A stretch of 64,000 nucleotides of DNA from Haloarcula sp. CBA1127 (GCF_001485575.1 NZ_BCNB01000006.1:1798001-1862000); one strand, 5' to 3'; counted from the stretch's first letter, positions 33,875 to 43,705 are shown. A program made the numbers and translations. The notes: generated by a model not told the origin, from the letters alone.

Positions 33875-34543
33875 TCACTCCACCCGGACGCTCACAGCGA
33901 CGGCCTCACCGAGCGGTAGCAGCCCGGTTTCGAACGCCGGGTCGTCGCCGACGCGTTCCAGATACGCAGCGATACCGCGACTCGTTTCGTTGGCGTCGAT
34001 ATCGTCGCCGTCCAGCAACGCCCGTACCTCCTTGAACTCCAGCGGCCCGGCTTCGATCATGTTATCGGCGACTACGGCCCCACCGACCGGGACTTTCCCC
34101 CGGACAGCCTCGAAGGCCTCCACGTAACGGTGTTTCTCGTTGTCGATGAGCACCACGTCGAACGGGCCGTCGTAGTTCTCGACGGTTTCGATTGCGTCAC
34201 CGTGCTCGAATGTGGCCCGTGCGGCGAACCCGCCGCGGTCGAGGAACTCGCGGGCCTCGTCTAGTTCGTCGGCGTCGATCTCCGTCAGGATAATCTGCCC
34301 GTCGGCGGATACCGCGGGTGCCATCCAGTACGCCGAGTAGCCGAAGCCGGAGCCGAACTCGAAGACCCGGTCGGCGTCGACCATCCGGGCGACGAGGCGA
34401 AGCCAGCCACCGACTGCGGGGCCGACCGTCGGGAACCCTTCCCGGTCGGCTTTCGCGTCCATCTCTTCGATGATTGCATCGCTGGCTGTCGCCAGTGTCC
34501 GGGCGAACTGCTCTGTCACCCTCGGGAGCGGGGTTTCGTCCAT
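33875..34543 (-). CDS. SAM-dependent O-methyltransferase, family 3
   Basis: 222 residues with the catechol/caffeoyl-CoA O-methyltransferase core: VFEFGSGFGYSAYWMA (motif I, about residue 63), ILTEIDADELDEAREFL, DVVLIDNEKHRYVEAFE with the metal/post-II region, and GGAVVADNMIEAGPL. The substrate is unknown. The gene stands alone between cheC and the DUF7504-like gene. Confidence 0.88.
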   Translation of the reverse strand: MDETPLPRVTEQFARTLATASDAIIEEMDAKADREGFPTVGPAVGGWLRLVARMVDADRVFEFGSGFGYSAYWMAPAVSADGQIILTEIDADELDEAREFLDRGGFAARATFEHGDAIETVENYDGPFDVVLIDNEKHRYVEAFEAVRGKVPVGGAVVADNMIEAGPLEFKEVRALLDGDDIDANETSRGIAAYLERVGDDPAFETGLLPLGEAVAVSVRVE

Positions 34544-34593
34544 ACCGAGTTATGCCGGTAGCGGCGACATAAACGAGTGGGTCCGGACCGGAA

Positions 34594-35631
34594 CTAGCCG
34601 AGTTCGAGGCGTTCGACGTACTGAATCACGGACTCCAGCGCGGGGTTAGCGTAGTACTCCACAGTATTGTCCGCTGTCTCGTATGATAGAATCCCCAGAT
34701 CGTCCAGCCGCGGAAGGTGATTGTGTGCCAGCGACACCCCCACTTCGTCACGTGACTTCGGTGTCGTTCTGGCTGGGATAGCCTTCTCACGCTCGTAGAC
34801 GCGGTCGACGAGGTCGTCCAGCGGGACCTCGGCGTCTGACCGGTCTTTCAGGTGATACAGGAGACTGCGTCGCCGCGGAGCGGAGATCAGTTCCAGTACT
34901 TGATCAAATGAGTACGGTATCGGAATCGTTTCCGGCTCCTCTGGGTCCCCCTTCTTGACGCCGCCGGGTGGGGTGACGGTGTCCCGAAACGTCGGCGTCT
35001 CCTCCGCGTCTTGCGACGCCGTGACGGTCCAGCCGTGGTCCGGGAGATACTCGTACACGACGTCGTACAGGGGCCGAAACATCTCGACTGTCTCTTCAGT
35101 ATGGGCCTCCGGGTCCATGTGGTGGTGGCCGGAGACGTCCATCTCGGCACATTGTCGGTTCAACGCGGTCACCAGCGCGATGACGCGGTCACGTTCCCAG
35201 GACTCAAGCAGGCCAGTAAGCGAATGCAGGCACAGAAGCAGCGGTGCATCTGCCTGTTCAAGTCGACCGAGATGGCGAGAGACGGTCGCGCCGATATCTA
35301 TCGGCTCAACTGTCGAGGGAAGGGTATCAAGCGTCAATGAAGGAAATGCGCCAGACGCCGCTGCCTGCGAGTTAGCCGGTAACTCGCTGCCGGCGTCGAC
35401 GATAATCGCCTCTTCGGGCATCTCGTCGTCGAGGTGCTGCTGCCACAGCGAGAGGCGGGAATCGGGGGACTCAGACACTGTGACACAGATGGCCTTCGAG
35501 TCACTGACTCCCTGTTCAGTCAGGAACCCGGCACACCCCTCTCGTTCGGCGTCGCTCGAACCGCGTGCCAGCACTAATACGGACGCGGCCTCGCTCAGAG
35601 GCTGGTCCACTGTCCCACTCCCGGAGTTCAT
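34594..35631 (-). CDS. DUF7504-like protein with C-terminal winged helix
   Basis: About 345 residues from MNSGSGTVDQPLSEA. The first 200 residues form a RecA-like alpha/beta core without a P-loop (SVLVLARGSSDAERE, LLLCLHSLTGLLE), typical of haloarchaeal DUF7504 proteins that pair a signalling domain with a DNA-binding one. A linker with PPGGVKKGDPEEPE leads to a C-terminal winged helix (LELISAPRRRSLLYHLKD through LDDLGILSYE) of the DUF7344 type. Probably a regulator. The start is uncertain among Met codons at 35730, 35658 and 35631. The family numbers are from memory. Confidence 0.65.
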   Translation of the reverse strand: MNSGSGTVDQPLSEAASVLVLARGSSDAEREGCAGFLTEQGVSDSKAICVTVSESPDSRLSLWQQHLDDEMPEEAIIVDAGSELPANSQAAASGAFPSLTLDTLPSTVEPIDIGATVSRHLGRLEQADAPLLLCLHSLTGLLESWERDRVIALVTALNRQCAEMDVSGHHHMDPEAHTEETVEMFRPLYDVVYEYLPDHGWTVTASQDAEETPTFRDTVTPPGGVKKGDPEEPETIPIPYSFDQVLELISAPRRRSLLYHLKDRSDAEVPLDDLVDRVYEREKAIPARTTPKSRDEVGVSLAHNHLPRLDDLGILSYETADNTVEYYANPALESVIQYVERLELG

Positions 35632-35828
35632 TGCGTACTGTATCGTATCAGGAACCATAAAGCCATCAACAAATAAGCGTTCCCTTGATATAGGGTAATA
35701 TTCAATCAGGAACCGCTCGAAATGAGACACTGTCCGGATCGGTCCCCTCTGTGTTACCGGTTCTCAGTGCGTGTCCCGGACCGTCTCGATTCCGAGGATT
35801 TTTGCAGTACTACGGCGTATTACTTACT

Positions 35829-35987
35829 ATGCCAATCATGTCGAGTAGCGACTTTTCTATCCACATCGAGGAGTGTGATGAGTTTGACGACGGGATGCCG
35901 ATAAGTTCGCTTCCGGACGAGGTCACGTCCATCGACGACCTCGACTGTGAGTGCTGGAGCGGGTTCGAGTCGCTGGACGAAATCTAA
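35829..35987 (+). CDS. Small acidic protein with C-terminal CxC motif
   Basis: 52 residues, MPIMSSSDFSIHIEECDEFD then DGMPISSLPDEVTS and IDDLDCECWSGFESLDEI. Very acidic, with three Cys, two in a CEC arrangement. It is not a recognised family; the short acidic form with a C-terminal CxCW could be a metal-binding peptide or a precursor peptide. The alternative start MSSSD is 9 nt downstream. It overlaps the convergent small gene by 4 nt at the stop codons. Confidence 0.5.
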   Translation: MPIMSSSDFSIHIEECDEFDDGMPISSLPDEVTSIDDLDCECWSGFESLDEI

Positions 35988-36112
35988 CGACGGGCTTTAC
36001 GGCTTGGTTGCCAGAAGTCAGCCTCGGTCGACTGCTCGTCGAGTATCTCGTCGACGACCGTTTCCGCGTCCTCGGTGAGCTTTTTCACGGTGTATGCTGA
36101 CGGCTGTCGCAT
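35984..36112 (-). CDS. Possible small protein, short coiled helix
   Basis: 42 residues starting MRQPSAYTVKKLTEDAETVV and ending in EADFWQPSRKARR. Charged helix typical of small haloarchaeal proteins; a longer start at 36172 is possible. No family. Existence uncertain because little space or signal supports it. Confidence 0.3.
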   Translation of the reverse strand: MRQPSAYTVKKLTEDAETVVDEILDEQSTEADFWQPSRKARR

Positions 36113-36231
36113 CACTGCATAAAAGTGACCGTAGCTAGGAATGTCCTGATCGAAACACGTCTTCTGGGCCACCGATTCACTCCGGGCGACACACTCGTCC
36201 CGAAGACCCTGCTCCCGCTGGGCCGTCCCGA

Positions 36232-36822
36232 TCAGACATCCCAGTACGCCGGTTCGTTACCGGGCTTCCACTTTATCGAGCACCCTCTGGATGGTTTCTC
36301 GACTGCCGTAATCTGATCGCCATCGAGCAACGTTTCGACGTGTATGGCCATCTCTCGCTCGCTGGGTTCGTCATCCGGGTTCGGTGCGTCGTCGAGGCGG
36401 CCGTGGTACGCCAACTTGAACGTCCCGCCGTCGTTGCGAAACAGGAACGGATCAGGGGTACAGCGGGCGCCGTACGCGGCTGCCACGTCCTGAGACTCGT
36501 CGAATAGATACGCGTCGTACTGTATCTCGCCGCGCTCGACGAGCTCCTGCATCCGCTCGAAGGAGTCGTCGGGGTACTCCTCGGGGTCGTTGGCATTGAT
36601 CCCGACGACAGCGAGGTCATCGTATTCCGTCGCGAGACGGTTCAGTTCATCAACCTTCGCTTTCGCGTATGGACAGTGGTTGCACGTAAACACGACCAGT
36701 AGTGCGTCCGTGTCCACGAAATCCGACAGTGAGTATGTTGCCCCGTCCGCCCCCGGGAGTTCGAACGGCAGTGCTTCGTCCCCACGCCCGAGCACGTCGG
36801 ACTCCGAATCGAGTGAAACCAT
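36232..36822 (-). CDS. Thioredoxin-fold peroxiredoxin/TlpA-like protein
   Basis: 196 residues. A peroxiredoxin-like N-terminus (LPFELPGADGATYSLSDF) leads to LLVVFTCNHCPYAKAKVDEL, with a CxxC redox motif (CNHC). Later strands read YLFDESQDVAAAYGARCTPDPFLFRN, where the cis-Pro and the extra Cys of ARCTPD are typical of the redoxin group called thioredoxin-like YbbN/TlpA-type. Probably a cytoplasmic disulfide or thiol peroxidase. It stands alone; upstream is a wHTH gene in the same direction. Confidence 0.85.
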   Translation of the reverse strand: MVSLDSESDVLGRGDEALPFELPGADGATYSLSDFVDTDALLVVFTCNHCPYAKAKVDELNRLATEYDDLAVVGINANDPEEYPDDSFERMQELVERGEIQYDAYLFDESQDVAAAYGARCTPDPFLFRNDGGTFKLAYHGRLDDAPNPDDEPSEREMAIHVETLLDGDQITAVEKPSRGCSIKWKPGNEPAYWDV

Positions 36823-36897
36823 CGCCTTCCGCTACGACTGTCGCCGCTAAAAGTCCACGGACGCGCTACACTGACTTCTGAGGCGACCGCTTTTTGT

Positions 36898-37230
36898 TCA
36901 ACTGTCCGCTTCTTCCGACGTCGCTGCCGCAGTATCGAAGGCTTTCGCTGCCTCGAACGCGGCGCTCCCGTCATCGACTGAGAACAGCGTCTCTTTCCCC
37001 TCCGCTTCGTGCTTTTCCAGCAATCCGACCGTCACCAGCTCTTCGAGCGTCCCGTCGAGGTACAGCGTCTTCAGCGGCACGCCAGCTTCCTCACTCAGGG
37101 CCGTTTTCGTATACGTTTCGTCCGCGTCGAGGCGGAGTATCGTGTCGATAACTGTTGCCGCCTTGTCGTGGTTTGCGACGTGTGCCCATCCCGTGTCAGA
37201 ACCAGCCCGTTGGCCACCCTCTTCAAACAT
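36898..37230 (-). CDS. Small wHTH protein
   Basis: 110 residues from MFEEGGQRAGSDTGWAHVAN. The central part (DKAATVIDTILRLDADETYTKTALSEEAGVPLKTLYLDGTLEELVTVGLLEK) reads as a winged helix-turn-helix with recognition helix PLKTLYLDGTLEEL. The acidic Ala-rich C-terminus is flexible. Start at 37230 follows an AT-rich TTTTAGTATC element about 25-30 nt upstream, so a leaderless mRNA is likely; the longer frame is not used. Family not recognised. Confidence 0.7.
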   Translation of the reverse strand: MFEEGGQRAGSDTGWAHVANHDKAATVIDTILRLDADETYTKTALSEEAGVPLKTLYLDGTLEELVTVGLLEKHEAEGKETLFSVDDGSAAFEAAKAFDTAAATSEEADS

Positions 37231-37347
37231 TAGTCGACACCTAACCGGCAGAGATACTAAAACTGTCTGGTGCATTTCCACCCGAATGATGTGACGCTCT
37301 CTCACTATTGAGCAAGGCTTTTGTCCGCGTCACTCCGCTGGCACTGT

Positions 37348-37842
37348 ATGAGCAGTCGCCGCGAGATACTCGACCTGCTGCGGGAGAACGCTCGTTACAC
37401 GACCGAGGACATCGCTCGGTTGACTGATTACTCCGAGAGCGAGGTAGCCGAGGCTATCGAGGAGTTCGAGGAGGCAGGTGTTATCCGCGGCTACGGGGCA
37501 GTCGTCGACTGGAACGCCGTCGAGACTGACGAGGAGCGCGTTCGCGCCACCGTCGAACTCAACGTCACGCTGGACCGTGAGACCAGCTACGACGACATCT
37601 CCGACCGGATCGCGAAGTTTCCGGAAGTGACCTCGCTTCGCCTCGTCAGCGGTGACTACGACTTCGACCTGGAGGTCGAGGGCGATTCGATGCGCGAAGT
37701 GTCGCACTTCATCAGCGACAAAATCGCGCCGATTCCCGAGATCACGCAGACGGTGACTCACTACATCATGGAGTCGTACAAGGAGCAGGGGATGGAGTTC
37801 GACGACCACGATGACGACGACCGCCTGTCCGTCTCACCATGA
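37348..37842 (+). CDS. Lrp/AsnC-family regulator of the aminotransferase operon
   Basis: 164 residues. N-terminal wHTH (SSRREILDLLRENARYTTEDIARLTDYSESEVAEAIEEFEEAGVI) and AsnC effector domain (ATVELNVTLDRET ... VSGDYDFDLEVEGDSMREVSHFI). The acidic tail ends DDHDDDDRLSVSP. The next gene, an aminotransferase, starts inside its stop codon (ATGA, 37839), so the two are co-translated and the regulator probably senses an amino acid related to that enzyme. The start at 37348 is preferred over 37321 because the extra residues are not typical. Confidence 0.9.
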   Translation: MSSRREILDLLRENARYTTEDIARLTDYSESEVAEAIEEFEEAGVIRGYGAVVDWNAVETDEERVRATVELNVTLDRETSYDDISDRIAKFPEVTSLRLVSGDYDFDLEVEGDSMREVSHFISDKIAPIPEITQTVTHYIMESYKEQGMEFDDHDDDDRLSVSP

Positions 37843-38984
37843 CATTCGAAGCAGCGGACAGGGTCGACAGCGTGCCACCCTCGGGCATCCGTCGGTTCTT
37901 CGAACTGGCCGAGGAGATGGACGACATCATCTCGCTTGGGGTCGGTGAACCGGATTTCTCGGCCCCGTGGGCGGCCCGTGAAGCCGCTATTGCGTCACTC
38001 GAACGCGGCCAGACGTCCTACACCGCCAATCGAGGGAAACGGGAGCTCCGGGAACGCATCGCGGACTACGAAGCGGCGGCACACAACCTGCAGTACGATC
38101 CCGATGAGGAAATCCTCGTCACAGCAGGGGCGAGCGAAGGGCTGGATCTCGCGTTTCGGGCACTGCTAAACCCCGGCGATTCGATCGCTATCGCCCAGCC
38201 CTGCTACGTCTCGTACGTCCCCGGTGCGACGTTCGCCGGTATCGACGTTGTCGACGTTCCGACACGCGCGGCAGACGAGTTCAAGCTCACCCGAGAGGTG
38301 CTGGAATCGTCCGGTGCGGCCGAGGCTGACGCGCTCGTGTACTGTTACCCGAACAACCCGACCGGAGCGACGATGACGGCCGAGGAGATGGCGGATGTGG
38401 CGGCTTTTTGCCGCGAAAACGATCTCCTCGTGTTCGCCGACGAGATCTACGCCGACCTTACGTACGAACACGACCACACGTCTATCGCTACCCTCCCCGG
38501 GATGCGCGAGCGGACCGTCGTTTTCAACGGGTTCTCGAAGGCGTTCGCTATGACGGGGTTCAGACTTGGGTACGCAATGGCCCCACCGGAGGCCATCGAG
38601 GCCATGAACCGCATCCATCAGTACTCGATGCTGTCGGCCCCAACGACGGCCCAGCACGCTGCTATCGAGGCGCTGGACAACTGTCGCGACGAGGTCACAG
38701 ACATGGCCGCCCAGTACGACCGCCGACGGAAGTACGTCCTCACACGCTTCGAAGAGATGGGACTGGACTGCTTCCCGGCGGCTGGGGCCTTCTACGCGTT
38801 CCCGGAATGTCCATGGGACGATGCCGGCGAGTTCGCCGAGAGTCTGCTGCAAGAAAAGCAGGTCGCAGTCGTACCCGGAACCGCCTTTGGTGAGGGCGGG
38901 TCGGGCCACCTGCGAGTGTCGTACGCAACCGGTCTTGACGATCTCAAAGAAGCGATGGTCCGGATCGAGTCGTTCCTTAATTGA
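37839..38984 (+). CDS. PLP-dependent class I/II aminotransferase
   Basis: 381 residues of aspartate-aminotransferase fold type I. Seen: VGEPDFSAPWAAREAA, the pyridine-binding YCYPNNPTGATMTAEEM, VFADEIYADLTY, the PLP Lys in NGFSKAFAMTGFRLGYA, and the arginine in HLRVSYATGLDDL. Likely acts on aspartate, an aromatic or a branched-chain amino acid. Coupled with the Lrp regulator in front. Confidence 0.93.
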   Translation: MTFEAADRVDSVPPSGIRRFFELAEEMDDIISLGVGEPDFSAPWAAREAAIASLERGQTSYTANRGKRELRERIADYEAAAHNLQYDPDEEILVTAGASEGLDLAFRALLNPGDSIAIAQPCYVSYVPGATFAGIDVVDVPTRAADEFKLTREVLESSGAAEADALVYCYPNNPTGATMTAEEMADVAAFCRENDLLVFADEIYADLTYEHDHTSIATLPGMRERTVVFNGFSKAFAMTGFRLGYAMAPPEAIEAMNRIHQYSMLSAPTTAQHAAIEALDNCRDEVTDMAAQYDRRRKYVLTRFEEMGLDCFPAAGAFYAFPECPWDDAGEFAESLLQEKQVAVVPGTAFGEGGSGHLRVSYATGLDDLKEAMVRIESFLN

Positions 38985-39107
38985 CAATTACTCCCGGCGA
39001 AACATTCAGTATGGTCGACTTACTACGGTAAGGAGACCGTGATACGAACAACCGGAACTTCTTTTTCATCGACATTTGGTGGGGATAAAGTTTTTTCCTG
39101 CCTAACT

Positions 39108-39114
39108 GGAGATG
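39108..39114 (+). promoter_or_regulatory. Ribosome binding site of pilB
   Basis: GGAGATG, 7 nt before the ATG at 39122, complements the 16S 3' end (the mature 16S in this window ends GGATCACCTCCT). An upstream AT-rich TAAAG...TTTTTT region makes a leadered mRNA likely, in contrast to many leaderless genes nearby. Confidence 0.5.
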
Positions 39115-39121
39115 AATAACA

Positions 39122-41614
39122 ATGGCTATCGATGATACTGGGGGAGGTGAGTCAGATCAGGTCAACGGTGGGGGGAACCTGACTGACGAGCCTGTACGAG
39201 TCGGCGAATACACGTGGGACGATCTTCGGCGGGAGGTACACGATGGGGGGCGGTTCGACCGGAGCGTGTACCTCGGCTTCGAGCCGAGAGAACTCAGTCA
39301 GCGACTCGAAGACGCGGCAAGCGCCGGTAAGACACTGCAAGCGCCGTTCGAAGAGTACCTCGACCCAACCACGACACCAGTCGCGAAAGACATCTACACG
39401 TGGGAGCATTTCAAACAAGAGTACTATTACAAGGACGGCAGTCTCCCCCGTGACAGTGACGGCGAAGTCATCCCTTTCGACGAAAGTGAGTATCTGAACT
39501 TCGACCCCGAACACACGGAAAACAAGCTGTCCGCCGCCGAAGACATCGCCAGTGAACTGCACGAGTACGTCGACGAAAACACCGTCGACGTGAATCCGGA
39601 ACTGGACGAAGACGAGTTCTTCTCGACACGGGACGGCCACACGACCGTCGTCAACCGCTACGACCTCGAAAAAGCCGTTCCCCAGTCGAAGAAATCTCAT
39701 TTCAACGAACTGGAACGGTACTGGGTCAACAAACCCTACGCCTGCGTCATCATCTTCCACTCACGGAAAGAGAACGAGAAGAAGTACTACGTCATCGAGC
39801 CGTATCTCACCGATATCGAGATCGACCTCCGGGAGTTCCTCTCGGGCAAGCTCAAGACCGCGATCAAGTATTCAGAGGACGATGTGATCGTTCAGGGGAC
39901 CGACGCCGACCGAGCACAGGTCATCCAGCGGGAGGCCGAACAACTCCTCTCGCGGTACGACCTCTACAACGGCTCGGTCTCCAGTAGCGGTGAAGAGAGC
40001 GTTCTCGGACAGGTCAAGGAACTGTTCGGGCTGGACGAGGAAACACAAAGTGAAACGGCGGGACAACTCTCAGGCATTTCAACACGTCCCGAACCGGCTA
40101 TCCTCCAAGATGACGACCCGAAGCTAAACGAGTATCAGGTCGAGAAGCTGCTGTATATGCTCAAGCGGGACTTCGTTGGCTACGCCCGCATCGACGGCGT
40201 CAAACACGACATCAACGTAGAGGATATCTCCTGTGATGGGTACAACTCCCGGGTGTTCGTCTATCACACCGACTACGAGCAGATTATCTCGAACGTCGAA
40301 CACGGCGAGGGGGAACTCGACGACTTCGTCGTGAAACTTGCCCAGCGGTCCGGAAAGGGTATCTCGAAGCGCCAGCCACAGGTCGATGCGACGCTGCCGG
40401 ACGGGTCACGTGCCCAGTTGACCCTGGGCCGGGAGGTGTCTGACCACGGGACAAACTACACCATCCGGCAGTTCAAGGATGTCCCCTTTACGCCGATCGA
40501 CCTCATCAACTGGAACACCTTCTCGCTGGACGAGATGGCGTTCCTCTGGCTCTGTATCGAGAACAACAAGAGCCTCATCTTCGCCGGCGGTACTGCCTCC
40601 GGGAAGACGACGAGCCTGAACGCCGTCTCGCTGTTCATCCCGTCGAACTCCAAGATCGTCTCTATCGAGGACACGCGTGAGGTCGAACTGCCACAGCGGA
40701 ACTGGGTGGCAAGCGTCACGCGCCCCTCCTTCGGCGAGGACGACAAGGGCGACGTCGACGAGTTCGACCTGCTGGAGGCCGCACTCCGTCAGCGCCCGGA
40801 CTACATCGTCATGGGTGAGATCCGTGGTGAGGAAGGGCGGACGCTGTTCCAGGTCATGTCGACCGGCCACACCACCTACACCACGTTCCACGCCGACTCC
40901 GTCGGCGAGGTCATCAAGCGGTTCACGACCGAACCCATCAACGTCTCGAAGACGCTGTTTACGGCGCTGGACCTCGTGTCGATTCAGACCCAGACCCGGG
41001 TCGACGGCAACAAGGTCCGCCGGAACAAGTCCCTGACCGAAATCAACGAGTACTCCGCCGAGAACGACGAGATCAACGTCCGGGACGTGTACGAGTGGCG
41101 CGCCGAGACGGACGAGTACATCCAGATGGGGAACTCGAACACGCTCGAAGAGATCAAGTTCGACCGTGGGTGGACCCAGGATAAACTCGACGAGGAACTG
41201 TTCAAGCGCAAGGTCGTCCTCGCGTACCTCATCGAGAAGGGGCTGAACACCTACACGCAGGTCGCGGCGACCATTCAGGCGTTCATCAACGACCCCGACA
41301 CCATTCTCACGCTCATCGCCAACGATCAACTCGAACTGTCACTTGAGGACCTCCGGGAGATGGAATCTGTCAAGATCGATATCGACCCGGAGAAAGAGGA
41401 GATGGTGCCCCGGCCGGACGCGCCGCCGGAAATGGTCGAGGAGACCAAGCAGGTGCTTGACAACGCACAGCCGCTGTTCAACACCTACAAGAGCCGCGAA
41501 ACGCCGGATATCGTCTCAGCGCTGATGGACGATTCCGAGGAGACCGCTGACGAAGACAGCATCGACTTCGGCCAGTTCGTTCCGAAGGCCGGAGCGGAGG
41601 CAGATAGCGAATGA
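39122..41614 (+). CDS. pilB: PilB-type (GspE/FlaI family) secretion ATPase
   Basis: 830 residues; hexameric ATPase that drives assembly of a type IV pilus-like fibre. The N-terminal half (1-350) is an extended archaeal-type domain with two repeats of a Trp-rich motif (YTWDDLRREVHDGGRFD and YTWEHFKQEYYYKDGS). Core: Walker A GGTASGKTTSLN (about 490), SIEDTREVELPQ (Asp box), Walker B DYIVMGEIRGEEG, His box STGHTTYTTFHADSVG. The acidic C-terminus overlaps pilC by 4 nt. Haloarchaeal PilB3-like ATPases carry such an extension. All motifs are intact, so it should be active. Confidence 0.93.
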   Translation: MAIDDTGGGESDQVNGGGNLTDEPVRVGEYTWDDLRREVHDGGRFDRSVYLGFEPRELSQRLEDAASAGKTLQAPFEEYLDPTTTPVAKDIYTWEHFKQEYYYKDGSLPRDSDGEVIPFDESEYLNFDPEHTENKLSAAEDIASELHEYVDENTVDVNPELDEDEFFSTRDGHTTVVNRYDLEKAVPQSKKSHFNELERYWVNKPYACVIIFHSRKENEKKYYVIEPYLTDIEIDLREFLSGKLKTAIKYSEDDVIVQGTDADRAQVIQREAEQLLSRYDLYNGSVSSSGEESVLGQVKELFGLDEETQSETAGQLSGISTRPEPAILQDDDPKLNEYQVEKLLYMLKRDFVGYARIDGVKHDINVEDISCDGYNSRVFVYHTDYEQIISNVEHGEGELDDFVVKLAQRSGKGISKRQPQVDATLPDGSRAQLTLGREVSDHGTNYTIRQFKDVPFTPIDLINWNTFSLDEMAFLWLCIENNKSLIFAGGTASGKTTSLNAVSLFIPSNSKIVSIEDTREVELPQRNWVASVTRPSFGEDDKGDVDEFDLLEAALRQRPDYIVMGEIRGEEGRTLFQVMSTGHTTYTTFHADSVGEVIKRFTTEPINVSKTLFTALDLVSIQTQTRVDGNKVRRNKSLTEINEYSAENDEINVRDVYEWRAETDEYIQMGNSNTLEEIKFDRGWTQDKLDEELFKRKVVLAYLIEKGLNTYTQVAATIQAFINDPDTILTLIANDQLELSLEDLREMESVKIDIDPEKEEMVPRPDAPPEMVEETKQVLDNAQPLFNTYKSRETPDIVSALMDDSEETADEDSIDFGQFVPKAGAEADSE

Positions 41615-43647
41615 GCCTCGACACACCGAGTCAGCAACAGGTGGGCAGCGGCGGTGCGCTCGGTGACACGTTCTACCCGGCGTACCAGATGGTGTTCGAC
41701 GACGAGGGAGACTTCGTCAACAGCGTCGAGAACAAACTCGCGGAGGCCCGGATGGCCGACAACGTCGAGATGTTCCTCGCACGCGCACTCGCAGTCGGTG
41801 TCATCGCGGGACTTGCGCTGTGGCTCGTCGGCACGTTCCTCGGCTATCTACTGGTCCAGTTGCTGTTTGCCGGTGGGGAAGCGCCGACACTCATCGGGAT
41901 TCCAGTGTCCGAGAGCGTCTCAGAGATTCTAGCTGTGCTGAAGCTCCCCTTCCTCGTCATCGTGACCGGCTTCGTCTTCGGCGCCATCGGGTTCGGTATC
42001 GGGTTCGGGTCGCTGGTATCGATTCCGTACTTCCGCGCGAGCGCGCGCGAGCGCGAAATCAACGTCCTATTGTCCGATTCAATCTCGTTCATGTACGCGC
42101 TATCCGTGGGCGGGCTCAACCAACTCGAAATCCTGCAGTCGATGGGAAAGGCCGAAGACACGTACGGTGAGGTCGCAAAGGAGTTCCAGTCCATCGTGCT
42201 GGAGACGGAGTATTTCGATACTGATTACCGGACCGCTGTCCGGAACCAGGCGCTGCAAACCCCGTCGGACGAACTGTCCCAGTTCCTGACGGATATGCTC
42301 TCTATCATTAACTCCGGCGGGGACATGACCTCTTTCCTCGAAGACCAGAAGGAAAAGCACATGCGAACCGCCCGGCAGGAACAGGAGAAGATGCTGGAGA
42401 CGCTGGAACTGTTCGGCGAGATGTACATGACGCTCTCGCTGTTCCCACTGCTTCTCATCATCATTCTGGTCATCATGTCGATGATGGGCAACGCCCAGAA
42501 ATCCCTCATTTACGGGACCGTGTACGGGCTAATTCCCCTGACAGGTCTGGGCTTTCTGGTCCTCGTCTCGACTGTCACGCAGGACTCTATCGGGGACGGC
42601 TATTTGCGTTCGAGCCCTGGCGAGAAGGAACTCGTCGTCGACGAAGGTGTCGGCGTGTTCAACCTCGGGCTCATCGAGAGCTACACAGGGACCTACAGCG
42701 TCTTCGACCGGATCAAGAGTCGGGAGGGGACCCACGAACTCCTCGCTATCCTCACGCGGCCTGACCTGTTCTTCCGTGACCATCCGCTGTTGGTGCTGTG
42801 GCTGACGGTGCCGCTGTCAATCCTTGCCGTCGTCGCAGCTATCGTCATCGGCTGGGCCCCGTTATCGCTGGACGGGATGATCGCTGTCCCGGTTCGCTCG
42901 ACGTTCTTCTGGGTGTACGTCCCGATGTACCTCAACTTCATCCCGCTGATGATCTTCTACGAGTGGAACCAGCGCTCTCGGAAGGCAATCATCGGTAAAC
43001 TTTCCGAAAACCTCCGGAAGCTCGCATCAGCCAACGACACCGGGATGACGTTGCTAGAGTCGGTCAAGGTGGTCTCCGAGACGTCCTCCGGAAAGCTCTC
43101 TGAGGAGTTCGAGACCATCCACGCAAAGGTCAACTACGGCACGAGCCTGAAAGACGCGCTCCGAGAATTCAACAACAAGTACAACGTCCCACGACTGGCA
43201 CGGACAGTCAAGCTCATCGCAGAGGCACAGGAAGCCTCCAGCCAGATTCAGGACGTGCTCTCGACGGCTGCCCAGGCCTCGGAGAATCAAGACGACATCG
43301 AACGCGAACGAAAATCCCGGACGCGGATGCAGACGGTCATCATCCTGATGACGTACCTGACGTTGCTCGGCGTGATGGCGTTGCTGAAGACACAGTTCCT
43401 CGATGTGATGTCGGGACTGGCGACGCAGGCCTCCGGGTCAAGTAGTTCGAGCGCGCCCGGCGGCGGCTTCGGTGGCAGCGTCGACACGGAACTACTGTCG
43501 ATGCTGTTCTTCCATGCAGTGACGCTACAGGCCCTGCTGTCGTCGTTTATCGCCGGCTATATTCGGGAAGTGAAACTTGTCGCAGGCGTAAAATTCGCAG
43601 TCGTCCTGTCGACGATTGCACTGGTGGTGTGGATCGCCGTGGGATAG
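41611..43647 (+). CDS. pilC: PilC/TadC-type polytopic platform protein
   Basis: 678 residues. Two T2SSF-type cytoplasmic domains, about residues 150-260 (SDSISFMYALSVGGLNQLEILQSMGKAED) and 460-560 (LSENLRKLASANDTGMTLLESVKVVSE). Around them are membrane segments near 52-86, 107-145, 270-325, 390-415, 425-452, 571-590 and 630-678. It anchors the PilB ATPase under the growing fibre. The start overlaps the pilB stop by 4 nt (ATGA). Confidence 0.92.
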   Translation: MSLDTPSQQQVGSGGALGDTFYPAYQMVFDDEGDFVNSVENKLAEARMADNVEMFLARALAVGVIAGLALWLVGTFLGYLLVQLLFAGGEAPTLIGIPVSESVSEILAVLKLPFLVIVTGFVFGAIGFGIGFGSLVSIPYFRASAREREINVLLSDSISFMYALSVGGLNQLEILQSMGKAEDTYGEVAKEFQSIVLETEYFDTDYRTAVRNQALQTPSDELSQFLTDMLSIINSGGDMTSFLEDQKEKHMRTARQEQEKMLETLELFGEMYMTLSLFPLLLIIILVIMSMMGNAQKSLIYGTVYGLIPLTGLGFLVLVSTVTQDSIGDGYLRSSPGEKELVVDEGVGVFNLGLIESYTGTYSVFDRIKSREGTHELLAILTRPDLFFRDHPLLVLWLTVPLSILAVVAAIVIGWAPLSLDGMIAVPVRSTFFWVYVPMYLNFIPLMIFYEWNQRSRKAIIGKLSENLRKLASANDTGMTLLESVKVVSETSSGKLSEEFETIHAKVNYGTSLKDALREFNNKYNVPRLARTVKLIAEAQEASSQIQDVLSTAAQASENQDDIERERKSRTRMQTVIILMTYLTLLGVMALLKTQFLDVMSGLATQASGSSSSSAPGGGFGGSVDTELLSMLFFHAVTLQALLSSFIAGYIREVKLVAGVKFAVVLSTIALVVWIAVG

Positions 43648-43705
43648 CTGCCCCTTTGGCGGCTCGATGGCGGACGTATCAGATAACAAACAGGGTGTGT
43701 GGGAT

